From Pyrocephalus nanus (taxonomy: Eukaryota > Chordata > Aves > Passeriformes > Tyrannidae), in NCBI GenBank assembly GCA_038380795.1, contig CM076261.1, positions 9,492,556 to 9,556,555 of the forward strand: a stretch of DNA of 64,000 nucleotides. Direction: 5' to 3'. The translations under genes and the position numbers were made by a program. The notes beneath the pieces are model-generated. The model did not search any database. It was not told the origin of the DNA and worked only from the letters and a program-made list of their open reading frames with translations. Of the stretch, positions 12,837 through 24,900 are shown piece by piece (within the stretch, counting starts at the first letter, position 1; each line of letters opens with the position of its first letter).

Positions 12837-12860
12837 AAAAAAAAAAAAAAAAAAAAAAAA
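12837..12860. repeat. Poly(A) tract, 24 bases
   Basis: Uninterrupted run of A. It may be a plain mononucleotide repeat or the tail of an old retroposition, but no retrogene is recognisable upstream. Confidence 0.9.
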
Positions 12861-13914
12861 CACCAAAACATTCAAAAATTCTGATTAGGCCAAAGTTTAG
12901 CTGAGAAATTAGTTGAGGCCCAGGCCTTGGCTGAGTGCCCATCAAAATCAATAGGAGTCTTTCCATTTGCTTAAAGGGTTTTGACTGAGCTCTGAGGGGG
13001 AGTTGGGAGGTAGCAGAATCTGTGCTGTTTACCCACTAACAAAGAAGTGTTCATAATAATCTGCTACCATCTGTCTTTGTTTTGCTAACCCACTCAGCTG
13101 GGCCTGAACAGAGAACCCACTAATGATTAGAGAATTAATTACCGAGAGAATGATCCCTTTGCATTTCTCACCTTCTGCAAGATGTTGACCATGTGGGAGA
13201 TTTCCTTGCATGATTACAACAAATCACCACGACATTGAGAGCCTATGGCTGTTACATGAATACATCATGCAAGATATAAAAATAAGTAGATTTCTTCAGC
13301 CTCAGAGAGCTGCTATAAGATTTCTGTTGTATCTGTTAGAAAGAAAAAGATTAAAATGTGATCATGAGATAAGGCTGGCAGCCCCAAATCCTCCTCAACT
13401 TATTCCAAAGTGATGAACAGCATAATGTCTCAAGAATCATCCAGACTTCGTATCAACAGCACTCCAGCACCACCATGAGTGAAAGGGTATGGTAACTTTG
13501 TGCTCTGAAGTGTTGTGACCCATACGAATTGGGTGGTATTAGCCAGTCATCAGAATCAAACCCAGCAAAGCCAAATCTGTGGGGTGGACAGGACAGGTGA
13601 CAGCTGCATGGACTGGGGCCAGTGGGGCAGGCACAAAAAGACACCTGAGGTCATGAGGTCGGCGATAGCAAGGACTTTGGAGCTGAGGTGGCTGGGGGAA
13701 GGGAGTTAGAGTCGAGCAGTGGTAGCAAGGCCCAGCCATTCAGATCTGAGAACTATCAATCTTACAGCATAAAACCATTCTCCTCCTTCTGCAGACTGAC
13801 CCAGATAAAGGCAGTGAGTGTTGGAGTGCTGGGGTGCACCACAAACCAACCCCATGGCTAGCAACTGCCCTATTGCTAAGGGATTATAAAACACATATGA
13901 AAATAGTCACAGCT

Positions 13915-13990
13915 TAAAAAAAAAAACAAAAACAAAACAACAAAAAAACCCAACCAAACAAACAAAAACAAACAAACAAACAAAAACCAA
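13915..13990. repeat. (AAAC)n-rich simple repeat
   Basis: A-rich stretch that settles into AAAC/CAAA units, clearest at about 13956-13985. Confidence 0.85.
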
Positions 13991-16900
13991 CAACCACCAC
14001 TTATTGGAGTCTGAGGGCTGACTGGATATTTTGCAGAGATGGGTACAGAGGCAGGCCAGCTCTGCTGAGAAGGCATTTAGATCTTAAGTCAGGTTTAGAC
14101 CCCAAATTACATCTGACAGTCACTTGGCCTTGAGAGCTCTTGCAGCTTACCAAGAGCCTTTTTGGCCAGGGAGCAAAGTACCTGAGCAGAATCTAAAAGC
14201 AGTGAGTCATAGCAATATTTTCCTCAGTCTGTTTCAATCTCTGGGTGATTCTTAAAAATTTCTTAGTGGACCTGCTTTGGAAATTTCACGTGCACATAAA
14301 TTACCATGTAGCATCTGCAAATCTAGCTCCTGTTTGTGCATCCCTTAAAAATGGCTGATCAAACTCAGAGGTCTACACACCTCAGGCAGAAACACATGGA
14401 TTCAAATGCAGTGGGACCCTCAGGAAAGACACTCATTAAGCTGTCTATTATTGTCTTAGTCTTTATATTTTTGACAAAACCAAAGTACAATAATTGTTAC
14501 TTTTAATTAAACCTTGAAAGGATGCCATATAACACATGAACTAGAGATACTCCTTGTCTAAGAAGATTTTTTTAAATGTAGGTGTTTAATTAATTAGTGC
14601 AACTACCAAGGAAGCATGAGCTCACAGGTCAGTTGGGGATTTAGTAGTTCTGGAATGCTGCCTGCAGTCTGTATCAATTCAAGCTCTGTTGTAAAACCTG
14701 TAATATTGGTGTGGAGCTATGGGACACTTCCACATCTGATAGCCCATCATTTTGTGGTGAAAAGCCTCATAGAAGAAAATTCTAATGTTTATAAAATAAA
14801 AATTAATATTTCTTCTTGAATACTTTTTCCTTCTTGTGGGGAGTACCACTAAATCAATAATAAACCGTAAAGACATTATAAACAAAGCAAAACAAAACAA
14901 ACAAGCAAAAAGAGTGGTTTGGGTTTATTTGGATCTATTTTTAAAGTTGCAACTTTTGAAATGTAAAATAAAATACTTCAGATTATCTGTGGCATGATCA
15001 TAATAAATAAATATTAAGTTTCCAGTACATTATCTTCAATAATGAATCTCATGACAACATTTCTGCTTTTCATTACTGCTGTCACACTGATGCACTCAAT
15101 AAGTCAGCTTTCAGCTAAATGCTGCCCACAAATATTGTGCAATTCATTCACACATACATTGTTGCAGAGGGAGTAAATGAGGGCAAAGCCTGACCTTCTG
15201 ATTTTAATATCCCATCTAGCTATAAAACATCTACGTTTAAATTTGTGTTTTCAAAGTATTTCACACCACTGAGACACTCTTGGCAGAGTAATTTTTCTTA
15301 TGTGTACAGCATTTGCCCACCATCAGCACTGTCTTGATCTGACTGTTAAAACTGTTGAAAACCAAAAAGAATAAAATAAATACCCAGCCATGAAATTTTA
15401 TAATAAAGAACATGATTTTTTCTGGGCCAGATGATTCGCTGCAGCAAAAGGTTCGTCTTTAGTTCAAACAGGGCTTTCAACATTGGAATCCTTGCTAGCC
15501 ACAGAATCATTTCCAGCCAATTACAGAGGATCTTAATCTGTACCAAAAAACGTTCCCAGCTTCTTCTGCATAGCCTTGTAGAGCAGCGAGATCACCTTTA
15601 GGAGGAGCCTTATCCCCTCCAACACAGCAAACAAAACCACTTGGTGGTTCCTTCAAAGCTTTAGATATTATAATATTGTTTCATTAACAGATACTCTGAA
15701 AAAGATGGAAAACAATAAAAAGCATCCTCATGAGAACTTTTACTCCACAGTCTTTTCTCAAAATAACCATCTGTATCTAAGCCTTCCATGACAGATGCAT
15801 GTATAATTTGCTCTTTAAAAATTTCAGTGATGGTGCAGTAGTGGTTAACAAAAATGTTAAGGATGAACAACCAAATTTTTAACATAAACAGCCTGACAGA
15901 AATAAAACAGAACCAGAGCCAGTGGAGATAGAAATCTGCTGAGCAGTAAAAGCAGTTTAGAAGCAAATATTATTTTGAGGACACAGTAAAGAGTAGAAAG
16001 TAGATTCTCAATTGAAGGGGTAAGAAATAATTAAATTTACCTAGGGGTGGTCATAAAAGTGGCTCTAACAGAAATCAGGACCAGACTTAACTGAAAACAA
16101 GAAAAGGTAGAAAGCTATACAGAAGCTTAGATTTTGCAAATCTAAGCCAACCCTTCTAATCTGTTACCTTTGTTGCTAACTCTGCTGTAAGTACACCTGT
16201 TCACTTCTTGCACTCCCCTCTTAGGTCGAAGAAGATAAGGTAGAGATACACTTTATTCTGCATTAATCTTGTTCAGGTAATTTGTCAGTGCTTTAAGAAA
16301 TAAAAGGAATGTCCAAATTGATCCTTAGTGTCCTGACTTGTCGTTTGTGTCCTTTGATCTCTGGGCCAAGCAATGTCTGTGTCTAATTGACCTTACATCT
16401 TCATTCAGCAGTTGATCCCACCTAACAACAGTCACCTTAGAGGTGAAATATTTCTTAATGTACAACTTAATTCCCCTTTCCTACGGGTTAAGGCATAAAA
16501 AAAGGTTATTCCATTTCTCTTTACAGGGTTCTCTAAGATCATTGAAGTCCATGATCCACATCTACACCCAGCCTTCCCATTTCCCAAACTACACAGCCCA
16601 TATACCTACCATGTTTTTCTGCATGACTGATCATTCCCACCTTCCTCTGAGTTTGTTCCAATCTATCAATTTTTTCTTGAAGGGGGATAAGGAAATCCTG
16701 CATGCTCACCAGTGTGAAGTTGCAACCTAAACTACTTCAAGTGCTTCCTCCTCCTCCCTGTTAAACATGCCATGTGCAGACTTTTGTTCGAAGAGATGTG
16801 ACCCCTGTGAGGAGTGAATTGAGCAAACTTGTTTAACTTGAACTGCAGTGGAAATGTAGCATATATGGAAGCTGTCACTGCACTCAGCAAAGGGACACTG

Positions 16901-17339
16901 AGACAGTAGTTTGGCAAGAGGGATTAACACAGTTGCTTATTTAACTCCACTTTTAGAGTTCGTTCCCTTCAACACTAGGCACGTACTTTGTCCCCTGCAT
17001 GATTAATGTTTTCAGCGATGACTGAAGCTAATGTTGCGAAGTATTCTGGCCTCCTCACCTCAACCTACGATTCATTTTCTCTCCCTGTAAAAGACTGGAA
17101 TACAGCTATTTTCTTTATACTAAGTGTTATCTTGTCACTTCTGGTTTTTTATGAGATCTCATTTTATTGCCCTGGCCTGCCAGATTTGGCTCATGCTACT
17201 GTTTTATACTCAGTAGGTTCTGTGTACATCTCATCTGTATGCTGTATTGCTGCTGTTCAAAGACACTTCTTTGCTGAGGTGCCCAGCTCCTAAGTCAATG
17301 ATTTTACCCATCTGATGGTCTTACTGCTGCTTGCTCAGG

Positions 17340-17367
<28 letters not shown>
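17340..17367. repeat. Poly(A) tract, 28 bases
   Basis: Uninterrupted A-run ending in GAG. No retrogene is visible next to it. Confidence 0.9.
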
Positions 17368-17370
<3 letters not shown>

Positions 17371-18479
17371 TATTAAGGCAGTTTGTAAAACTACAAGTAA
17401 TACTGTTCTCTCATTACAGATCAGGACAGTCTTCAAAAGGACACGTTTTTCCTGTTACTCTGGTGCACCTATGTTTGTATTAGTTAAGCATCTGTGTTTG
17501 TATTAGTTGTGACAATTGCCATGCAAATCTAGGCACTAGTGCTGATGAGGAGCTTGTCCTTGCAAAACACACTGTCCCTGTCTCAGAGCTGTGTCAGACC
17601 TTGCATTGGGTCTGTCACCTCAGGGGGCTGCTTAGCAGTGGCTGCACTGGTTGGATGTCTGTACAAAGACCTCTGGGGAGAGTCACGCAACCAGAGGAAA
17701 ACTAAGCTTCTGCAAGACCAAAATTTCCACCTCCTCCAGACATTTGGAAACCCACCTGTTCAGAAAAATCCTTAGCTGATAAGGGCCCCAAAGGCTGAAG
17801 ACTGAAGAAGACATCTAGCACATGTCAGCCTGTAGGCTAAAGGAACCTGGACAGTAAGAGGTACCTTGGTTCTTCATGCCCTAAACAGGCTAGTTCGGGA
17901 AAAACAATTCAAGTAACTAATTATTCCTGACCTTGGGGGTAACCTGAATGCTGGTAGCAAGGGCCTCTGGAGTCATTCCCTGAACAGCAGTGGCAGGGTT
18001 TCCTGGTGCAGATGCTGGCCCTAGGTCAGGCTGTTGCCCGAGAGGCAGGTTTCAATGCTCCCGGCTGTTTTCGCTGTGTAATAGTGGTTGGACAGGTGTA
18101 AACAACAGAACCTGGTTCCAGGGCCCAAAAAACCGTATTTGTGCCCATAGGCATACATGAACAGGAAATACTGCCTTTTTTCTTGTGTAGTGAACAGAAG
18201 GCGCTGCTCCCCTGCCTGTAGGAGTAACAGTAAACACCCCCACTGAAGCTACTGTAAACATTAATCCGAGCTCTAAGCTTATTCACGGGCTCTAAAATCA
18301 GAAGCTGAGATACTTAATCTGTTGATTTGCTCTAATACTGAGAGGCTGCAAATGAGATTGGCTCACTGTTACTATATTAGCTGTAACTAGCCACGATGTA
18401 GCATGCACCTCCGATACACACACTGAACAAAATCCTTCCCGCTCCTTTCCCGGGTAAACCATACGGCACCTGAAGAAAT

Positions 18480-18960
18480 ACTCCTTCCCAAAGAGCGCTG
18501 CCTCGCACCTGTTCCTGCATCCCCGCCGCTGGCGCCGTGGGACAAGCGTTAAGCCCAGCCGGGACTGTGTGGGCAGTGCTCCCTATTCCCAGGGCACGTC
18601 TCCTACTGCCGCCGGGGGAAAGAGGGCAGGAAGGGCCGGCACCAGGAGGGGCCACCTCCACCCGGAGGAGGAGCCCCGCCCGCCACACTTAAGCACCGTG
18701 ACCGGCGCTGCCCCGCGGCCGGACCGGCCATGGAAGTGGCGTGGGATTTCGTGATAACGCTGCTGCGGTGAGTGCGGGGATACCCACGCCCCTTCTCCAT
18801 CCCCGCTTCCCACGCTGATCACGGCTGGGGGTCCGGCTGCCGGGGGATGCCCGAGTCTGTACAGCTCTTTGTCGGCTCCAGCGCTGCGGGAGCAGAGGGC
18901 GCATCGGGAGCGCCGTGCGAGGGCGGCCAAGGCGGGGCTCCTGGGGGATTAAACCTGATG
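18480..18960 (+). promoter_or_regulatory. CpG-rich promoter region of CIDEA
   Basis: GC content and CpG frequency rise sharply here compared with the flanks. The patch spans CIDEA exon 1 and includes several CCGCC/GGCGG-type sites upstream of the ATG at 18730. No clear TATA box is placed; the start site was not resolved. Confidence 0.65.
18730..18767 (+). CDS. CIDEA: CIDEA coding exon 1
   Basis: Encodes [13 protein letters not shown], the last Arg codon being split (CG|A) across the junction. The donor is GTGAGT. The ATG context GGCCATGG is a good initiation site. Confidence 0.88.
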
Positions 18961-21900
18961 GGCGCTGGGTGGGAGAAACAAGTCGGGACACTCTCGCAGC
19001 CCTGCAATCCTTCTTTAGGAAGAAGTTCTTTACAGAGAGAGTGATTGGGCATTGGAATGGGCTCCCCAGGGAGGTGGTGGAGTCATCGTCCCTGGAGGTG
19101 TTAAAGAAAAGGCTGGATGTGGAACTCAGTGCCACGGTCTAGTAGACAAGGTGTTAACTCAGAGGTTGGACTCGATGATCTCGGAGATCTTTTCTAACCT
19201 TGATTCTGTGATCCTGGCTGAAACTCTGCTGAGGGAAGCGCAAGTAGGAGCCTTGCAGTTTAAACTGCCTGCTGAGGTGCAAGGACCGGGTGCGCTCACA
19301 TCCCGGCATCCGAGGCTGCCGCCTGCGTGCCAGGAGCTGGCGCGTCAGCAGCGGAGCCTCCACGTAGCCGGGAGCCGTTCGTACTCGGTGACAACATGAC
19401 CACAACCCCTGGCCTCTGCTAGCGTTCCAGGAGTGCCAACCACATCCATGGGGGTACAGTTTCGTACACTACCCAAAAATGCATCTGCTGCCAACTGCGG
19501 TTCTGGTATCTCCACAGCTCTTGTTCTATTAGGGAGACCATGGCTGCAATCTGGTTGAACCCTAAGTCTCCTGACTAATTTCTGGCCCTTTTCTTTTCTT
19601 TACTTTTTTTCTTTTTTTTTTTTTTTTTTTTTTTTTTACTTCACTCTTACTGACGTTGCCGTTTGCCAGTGAACCCTCACCTAAAAATCACAGTGCCATA
19701 TCCTGGAACCACTTGTGTTGTGCAACTTTGATTTTTATGAGCAAGATTCTTATACAAACATATGGGGCACGTTGCAAACAAGGATAAAGAGTGAAATATG
19801 TGTACAGAGCTCAAAGCAGGCTTTTAATCCCTTGATTCTCCTAAAAAAATTAATTAATCTCTTCCACCAGATTTGACATTACAGTGAATGCTTTCAGCAG
19901 TATCTGGGAGTCCCCCTCTAGCAGGCTGTAGTTATCTGAAACAAACTAGGTAAGATGCTAGATTTTTAAGATATTTGATCTTTCACTTAAAAATGTATTT
20001 TTGTTTTCCACAGACAAAGGATTTCTCTTCCCTTAGGGAAGAGCTAGGACTCAATCCTTTTAACTTTAAAGAATAATAAAAATAAGTGTATCTAAACATG
20101 TGTATAAAAATAAAAATAAAAAATGTATGTATCTAACATGTCACTCAACTTTATAATAAAACCAACTATACCTTAGTTTCTTTCCACCACTTGTTTCCTG
20201 ACTTAGCTTGATCAGCTTCTAATAGGAAATTATTTTTGGCAACTCCAGTCAATCAGTTTGTCTGGGTTTTGAGGACAGCTGCAACAAGAAGGGATTTTTC
20301 TGGGAGCAGTGAGTGTAAGCTGGCCTGTTTGAGTCTGTAGTCTGGGAAAGAGAGTGGCACACAAAACAAACAAACAAACAAACAAAAAAACCCACAAACA
20401 CAAATCCAAGCTTTCAGGAATTGGCCCAGAAATGGAAGGGTTCACATTCTGTTTATCTGGCTTTATTTAATCATACTGGCTTTTGTCTCCTAATACTTCT
20501 CATTAGCTGAAACCTCAGCCTGCCCTGGAGCTCAGACTCACTGCTTCATAAGTAGCCTTCATTTAAAGATGATTTTGACAGGTTTTATAAAAATGTAGGT
20601 GAAATGTCATCAATGTTAAATAAATTCTTAAGGCTTCAACTCCTATTCAGTCACTGTCTGGTGGAGACAATGAAAGTCCTGGTTTATTAATCTGATTGGT
20701 TTAGTTTTTTCTCTGACTTTTTAAATCTCCCAGAATTAGGCAGCAGTGTGAGGTGACTGATCTCGAATCCTTTAGGAACTTCTGCTCCGAGCTTTAAAGT
20801 ATGGCTTGTACAGTTGTTTGTGCTAATGCCTGAGGTGAACCCTCTTAGCTCCAGTTCTGCCATGAGCTGTGCCCCTAACACTTTTCATTCTGTATTGGCA
20901 TGTATGTTTTGGCTCTTTACCTTATGCTTTTTGTCTTTTGTGAATGACAACTTGGCTTAAGTAATGGGAAAGCAAACTTTTCAAGGGGTCTGGTACTGAC
21001 TGTCCTCAAAAAAAAAAAAAAAAAAATTGGCAGTACTGTCATATACATCACTCAAGTAACAATTCTACATACGGGTTTTCAAATGTGTAAGAGGGAACGA
21101 GATGCAACGAGCTGTGAAAGCTCTTGAAACCTGAGTGTTGCACTTTCTAACATGAGGATGCCCTGTGAAGTGGTGTCCCCAGCCCCAAGATAGATCAGCA
21201 GGCTTCCTGTCTGAGGAAGAGACTCAGTGATTCAGAACACAAGCTGCCCACGGACCAGTGGGGTGATTGGGGGACAATTAACTTAGTCAGTAATGAGATT
21301 GACAAACACGCCCTGCCCTAGCAGGCTTCCCTTCTGTGGAGCTTCAGTACCTTTATCAGTGCTACTGTCACCTTGTCCTCCTCCCTGGCCTTGATCCTTC
21401 TCCATTAGGAATAGTGCTAATTAGCTCTTTAATTGGAAACAATGCTTGTTTCCTGAAAGCCATGTGGATTTTTGAAAAAGATGTGACTGGGACATTATTA
21501 GTTGAGTAACTTTATACCATTTCATTGTTGTTCTAGGAATTCCTGTATTCACTCTCTGGCTGCAGAAAGAGGCTGCCAGTTCACTCCTTTACTCTCGGTG
21601 AAAGTGTCTGAGATTTTCCTACATAAAGTTGAGCTTTCACACCCATGTGGGAGAACAAAATGGGGATGAATCCTTTTCCCATCCCAGAGCAATTCAGTAT
21701 TAAGGAGCAAAGGAGGTAAAGTCCCAGGTTGTGGCAGGCAAAATATTGTCTCCCTTTAAAAGATTTCGAGATCAGTCCTTTCGTTCCAGGTGTCAGGCAG
21801 AGCATCATTTTTGACAAGCTGACTACTGAATTAGCCAACAGCATTTGGCAAAAAAAGCGGCACTAAATGTAGATGAGAGCAGGTCTGTACCTTGGTGTGG

Positions 21901-24900
21901 GAGTAGGCAGTTACCAGTGTTGTGTGTTTGGTTTACCAAAGGGAAACAGCCACTATTAAAGCATGTAATTGCCCAGAAAAATCTAAAATGTCTTTCTAAA
22001 AGTGTTTCAATTTTTCCAGCCTCTCTGGCAGGCTGCTCCAACACCATGTATTTAGGTACTTGGATCTTAACTTTCATTTCATTTGACTTCTTCTGACACA
22101 TCAGGGCACAAACAAGTCTTAGTTTGTGCTTTTCAAAACTCCATCGATTTTTATAGGCTGTAGATATAATTTACAAGATAAAGGCCTCGGTTGTTTGTAA
22201 GTCAAGCATAACTATATCAAAAAGTTCCACTTGCATTGTGACAGTGTTTTGAATATGGGTAGCATGTTCAGTCTTCTTAAAGCAAACTCCAATCTTAATG
22301 CATAAAGTTACTTTCAACTAATTATTTATCTCACTGCATGTTTACCTTGCAGGTAAAAAGAATAATCCAAGTGACTGAATGCAGGAAGAGCTGCTGCCTT
22401 TTTAATTCAGTATTAAAACCCATCAGCTTCACTGCAATTGTGACCTTGATGCCAGCTGAGCTAGAGGTGGCCCGCATCTGCTTGAAATTGTTTTAGTTTT
22501 AAAAGTGCTTCCAAATGTCATGGGCAAAAGAGAAAGTTGGGAGACATACCTGTATGGCTGCATAGTACTTAGCTTTGAAAGGAAGCTCCACTGGTCTAAT
22601 GTGATCTGTGAATTACTCGTACAATGTGATTATGTCATTGAACTCAACAGTCCTCCTCCTTCTAGCAGAACTTGACATGACTGGTTTTTTTATAACTATG
22701 TTGAATTTTTGTTTATTTTAGATCTTTGATATCCATGGGAGCATCTGTAGGAGCCATAACAAAACAGGCCCTGTTCCCTCCTCTCATGCCTGCAGGGCGA
22801 CCTTTCCGTGTGTCCAATGCCTCCCGAAGCAGGCGGAAAGGAATTGTTGCAAGCAGCCTGCAAGAGCTCATCAGGAAGGTAATAGCAAACAATCCCAGTC
22901 TGACTGAAACTTAGAGTGAAATACAATGTCCCAGAAAGACAAACCACAGACTTTTTCTTCTAAAAATCATTACTGGGGAAGTTTGGGAGACTATGTCAAA
23001 TAAACAAATCTTAATATGAAATGACAAGCTCTCTTTAGAATGCTAAAATGTACTGTTGTTTTTTTTTTTTCAGACTTTAGATTCCTTCTTTATATCTGCT
23101 GGAAGAATTACTATGGTTTTAGAGGAAGATGGCACAGTTGTGGACACAGAGGAGTTTTTCAAGTCCCTGGATGATAATACACACCTCGTGGTTCTAGAAA
23201 AAGGACAGAAATGGACAGCAGTAAGTGTTGACTGCTTCTCTCTCACTTGAGTAGAAGTGGATGGAAGAATGTTTGTGGCTGCTAGAATTGTTGAAAAGAG
23301 GGGAGAAGAGGAAGAAAAATTACGCCAAAAAAGTCAAGGTATCAACTCTTTGTTGAGCCTTCCTGGGGGAAAAATCGAGCCTATATTTTTTATTGTCCCT
23401 CGTTTGGACATAATCTGTTGGCAAAGATCCACCAGGAATTGAAATAAAACATTACAACTGAAAAGAATTATAGGGGAAATACCCTGCTTTGAGAGAAATA
23501 ACTTTGTTCTTTACTTACTTTTTGTAACATAAAGAAAATTAGGAACTTGTATTTTTTAACTTCACGGAGTCAATGTCCTTAAAAGCCAGCTTTTAAAGCA
23601 TAAAAACCAGTCAAATTAGGCAATGTAAATCAAGTTCTGTCTTGTGAATGTAGCAATAGTTTAGTGAAGTTTAGAAAAATGCCTGTTTAATTTTACAAAT
23701 AGCTAAAAGTTGACATTAGAACCTAGCATTAGTCTACATGCTTCAAGATGTTATAAGAACTACTGAAACTGGCTAGCTTTAGCCTTCTAATCACATCAGC
23801 TCAGTGCCCAATTAGTGGTTTTGTGGGGAGATAATCATCTGTACATTAATAACATAGTCAAACTCCTAACTGTCTTTCCTTTTCATGGCTGTTGCTAGCA
23901 TCAACACTTTTTCTACCAGGTGCAGAGCTAGCTGTGGAGCTGTAAGCAGACATACCATTTTTATGTTTGTACACACACGACTCAATCGTGTGACCCTGTT
24001 TCCTCAGTCTCCTGCTGCAGTGTGGGCTGTCTGGACATTTTCCCCCAAGATACCTTGTGGCTTACCAGCCTGCTGCATCTGGGCCACGAGCTCCAAGGCC
24101 AAAAAAGAAGTTGTAGCCAGAGTGTGATTCCACCTTGCTCCTTTCCCCTGTGTCGTGTCTGGCATGGCAGCAGCACAAGTTTGAATGCAGCCTCTCTTCA
24201 GTATATGCTGAATGACAGCAGGACTGCCTCAGCTTTGCAAATCATCTAGAGTGCAGCACCAGCTCTGTTATGCTTTATCCAAATATTCTGGATGCAAACA
24301 GGGAGGGTCTAGGAGGGGACATGCTACCAAGTATATACCAACCACTTCTACATATCCAAACCTGTTGTTGATAGGGGACCCTGTTGCTGGAGTTCCGAGG
24401 CTATCAAAGTAAAACAGGCATAAAAGTGTTGGCTAATGATATACTGCTGTGTTTAACTTTGTCTGACTTATCATGGCACTGTCTGAGAGCTGGGGAGACA
24501 AGTACAAAAAGGCCCAGTCTTATGCAACTTTATTGCTTCATTTAGCATGCAAAAACCAACCTGACAGCTGCCAGGCCATTAACCTTGAGTGGAATGTGCT
24601 GAGCAGAGGATCCTGTGTATCCACTAGATGTCTCTGTAAATATGGATTCTCTTCGCTATTTTCTTTTTGTTTTTCCTTTCTTGAAGCACAGTCAGCCCTG
24701 CAGCAGACAAGGGCTGTTTTCAATAAAGGAGGCTGGATTTAAGGTGGAAGATGACTTTCCACGCTCCTTCTCCTTTGATTTTTCTCTTTAAAACTCATTA
24801 CTAAACCCTAGACCTAATCAGCAGTGGTTCCCTCCCTGTGTTTCTTTTCAGTAGGAAGAAAAAGAGGTGTTTTGAGCCAGGGTTTGAAATGAGGACATGA

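Larger units (their letters stand above)
10304..18480. other. Intergenic, simple repeats only
   Basis: No gene was recognised between the CR1 tail and the CIDEA promoter. The interval holds an A-run at 12837-12860, an AAAC-rich stretch at 13915-13990 and an A-run at 17340-17367. The longest frame (11622-12014, minus strand, 130 codons) has no domain that I know. Confidence 0.55.
18768..22721 (+). other. CIDEA: CIDEA intron 1
   Basis: GT-AG intron of 3954 bases. Besides the CR1 fragment it holds a pyrimidine-rich stretch with a 26-base T-run (19612-19637), an AAAC microsatellite (20361-20391) and a 19-base A-run (21008-21026). No further exon was recognised. Confidence 0.85.
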
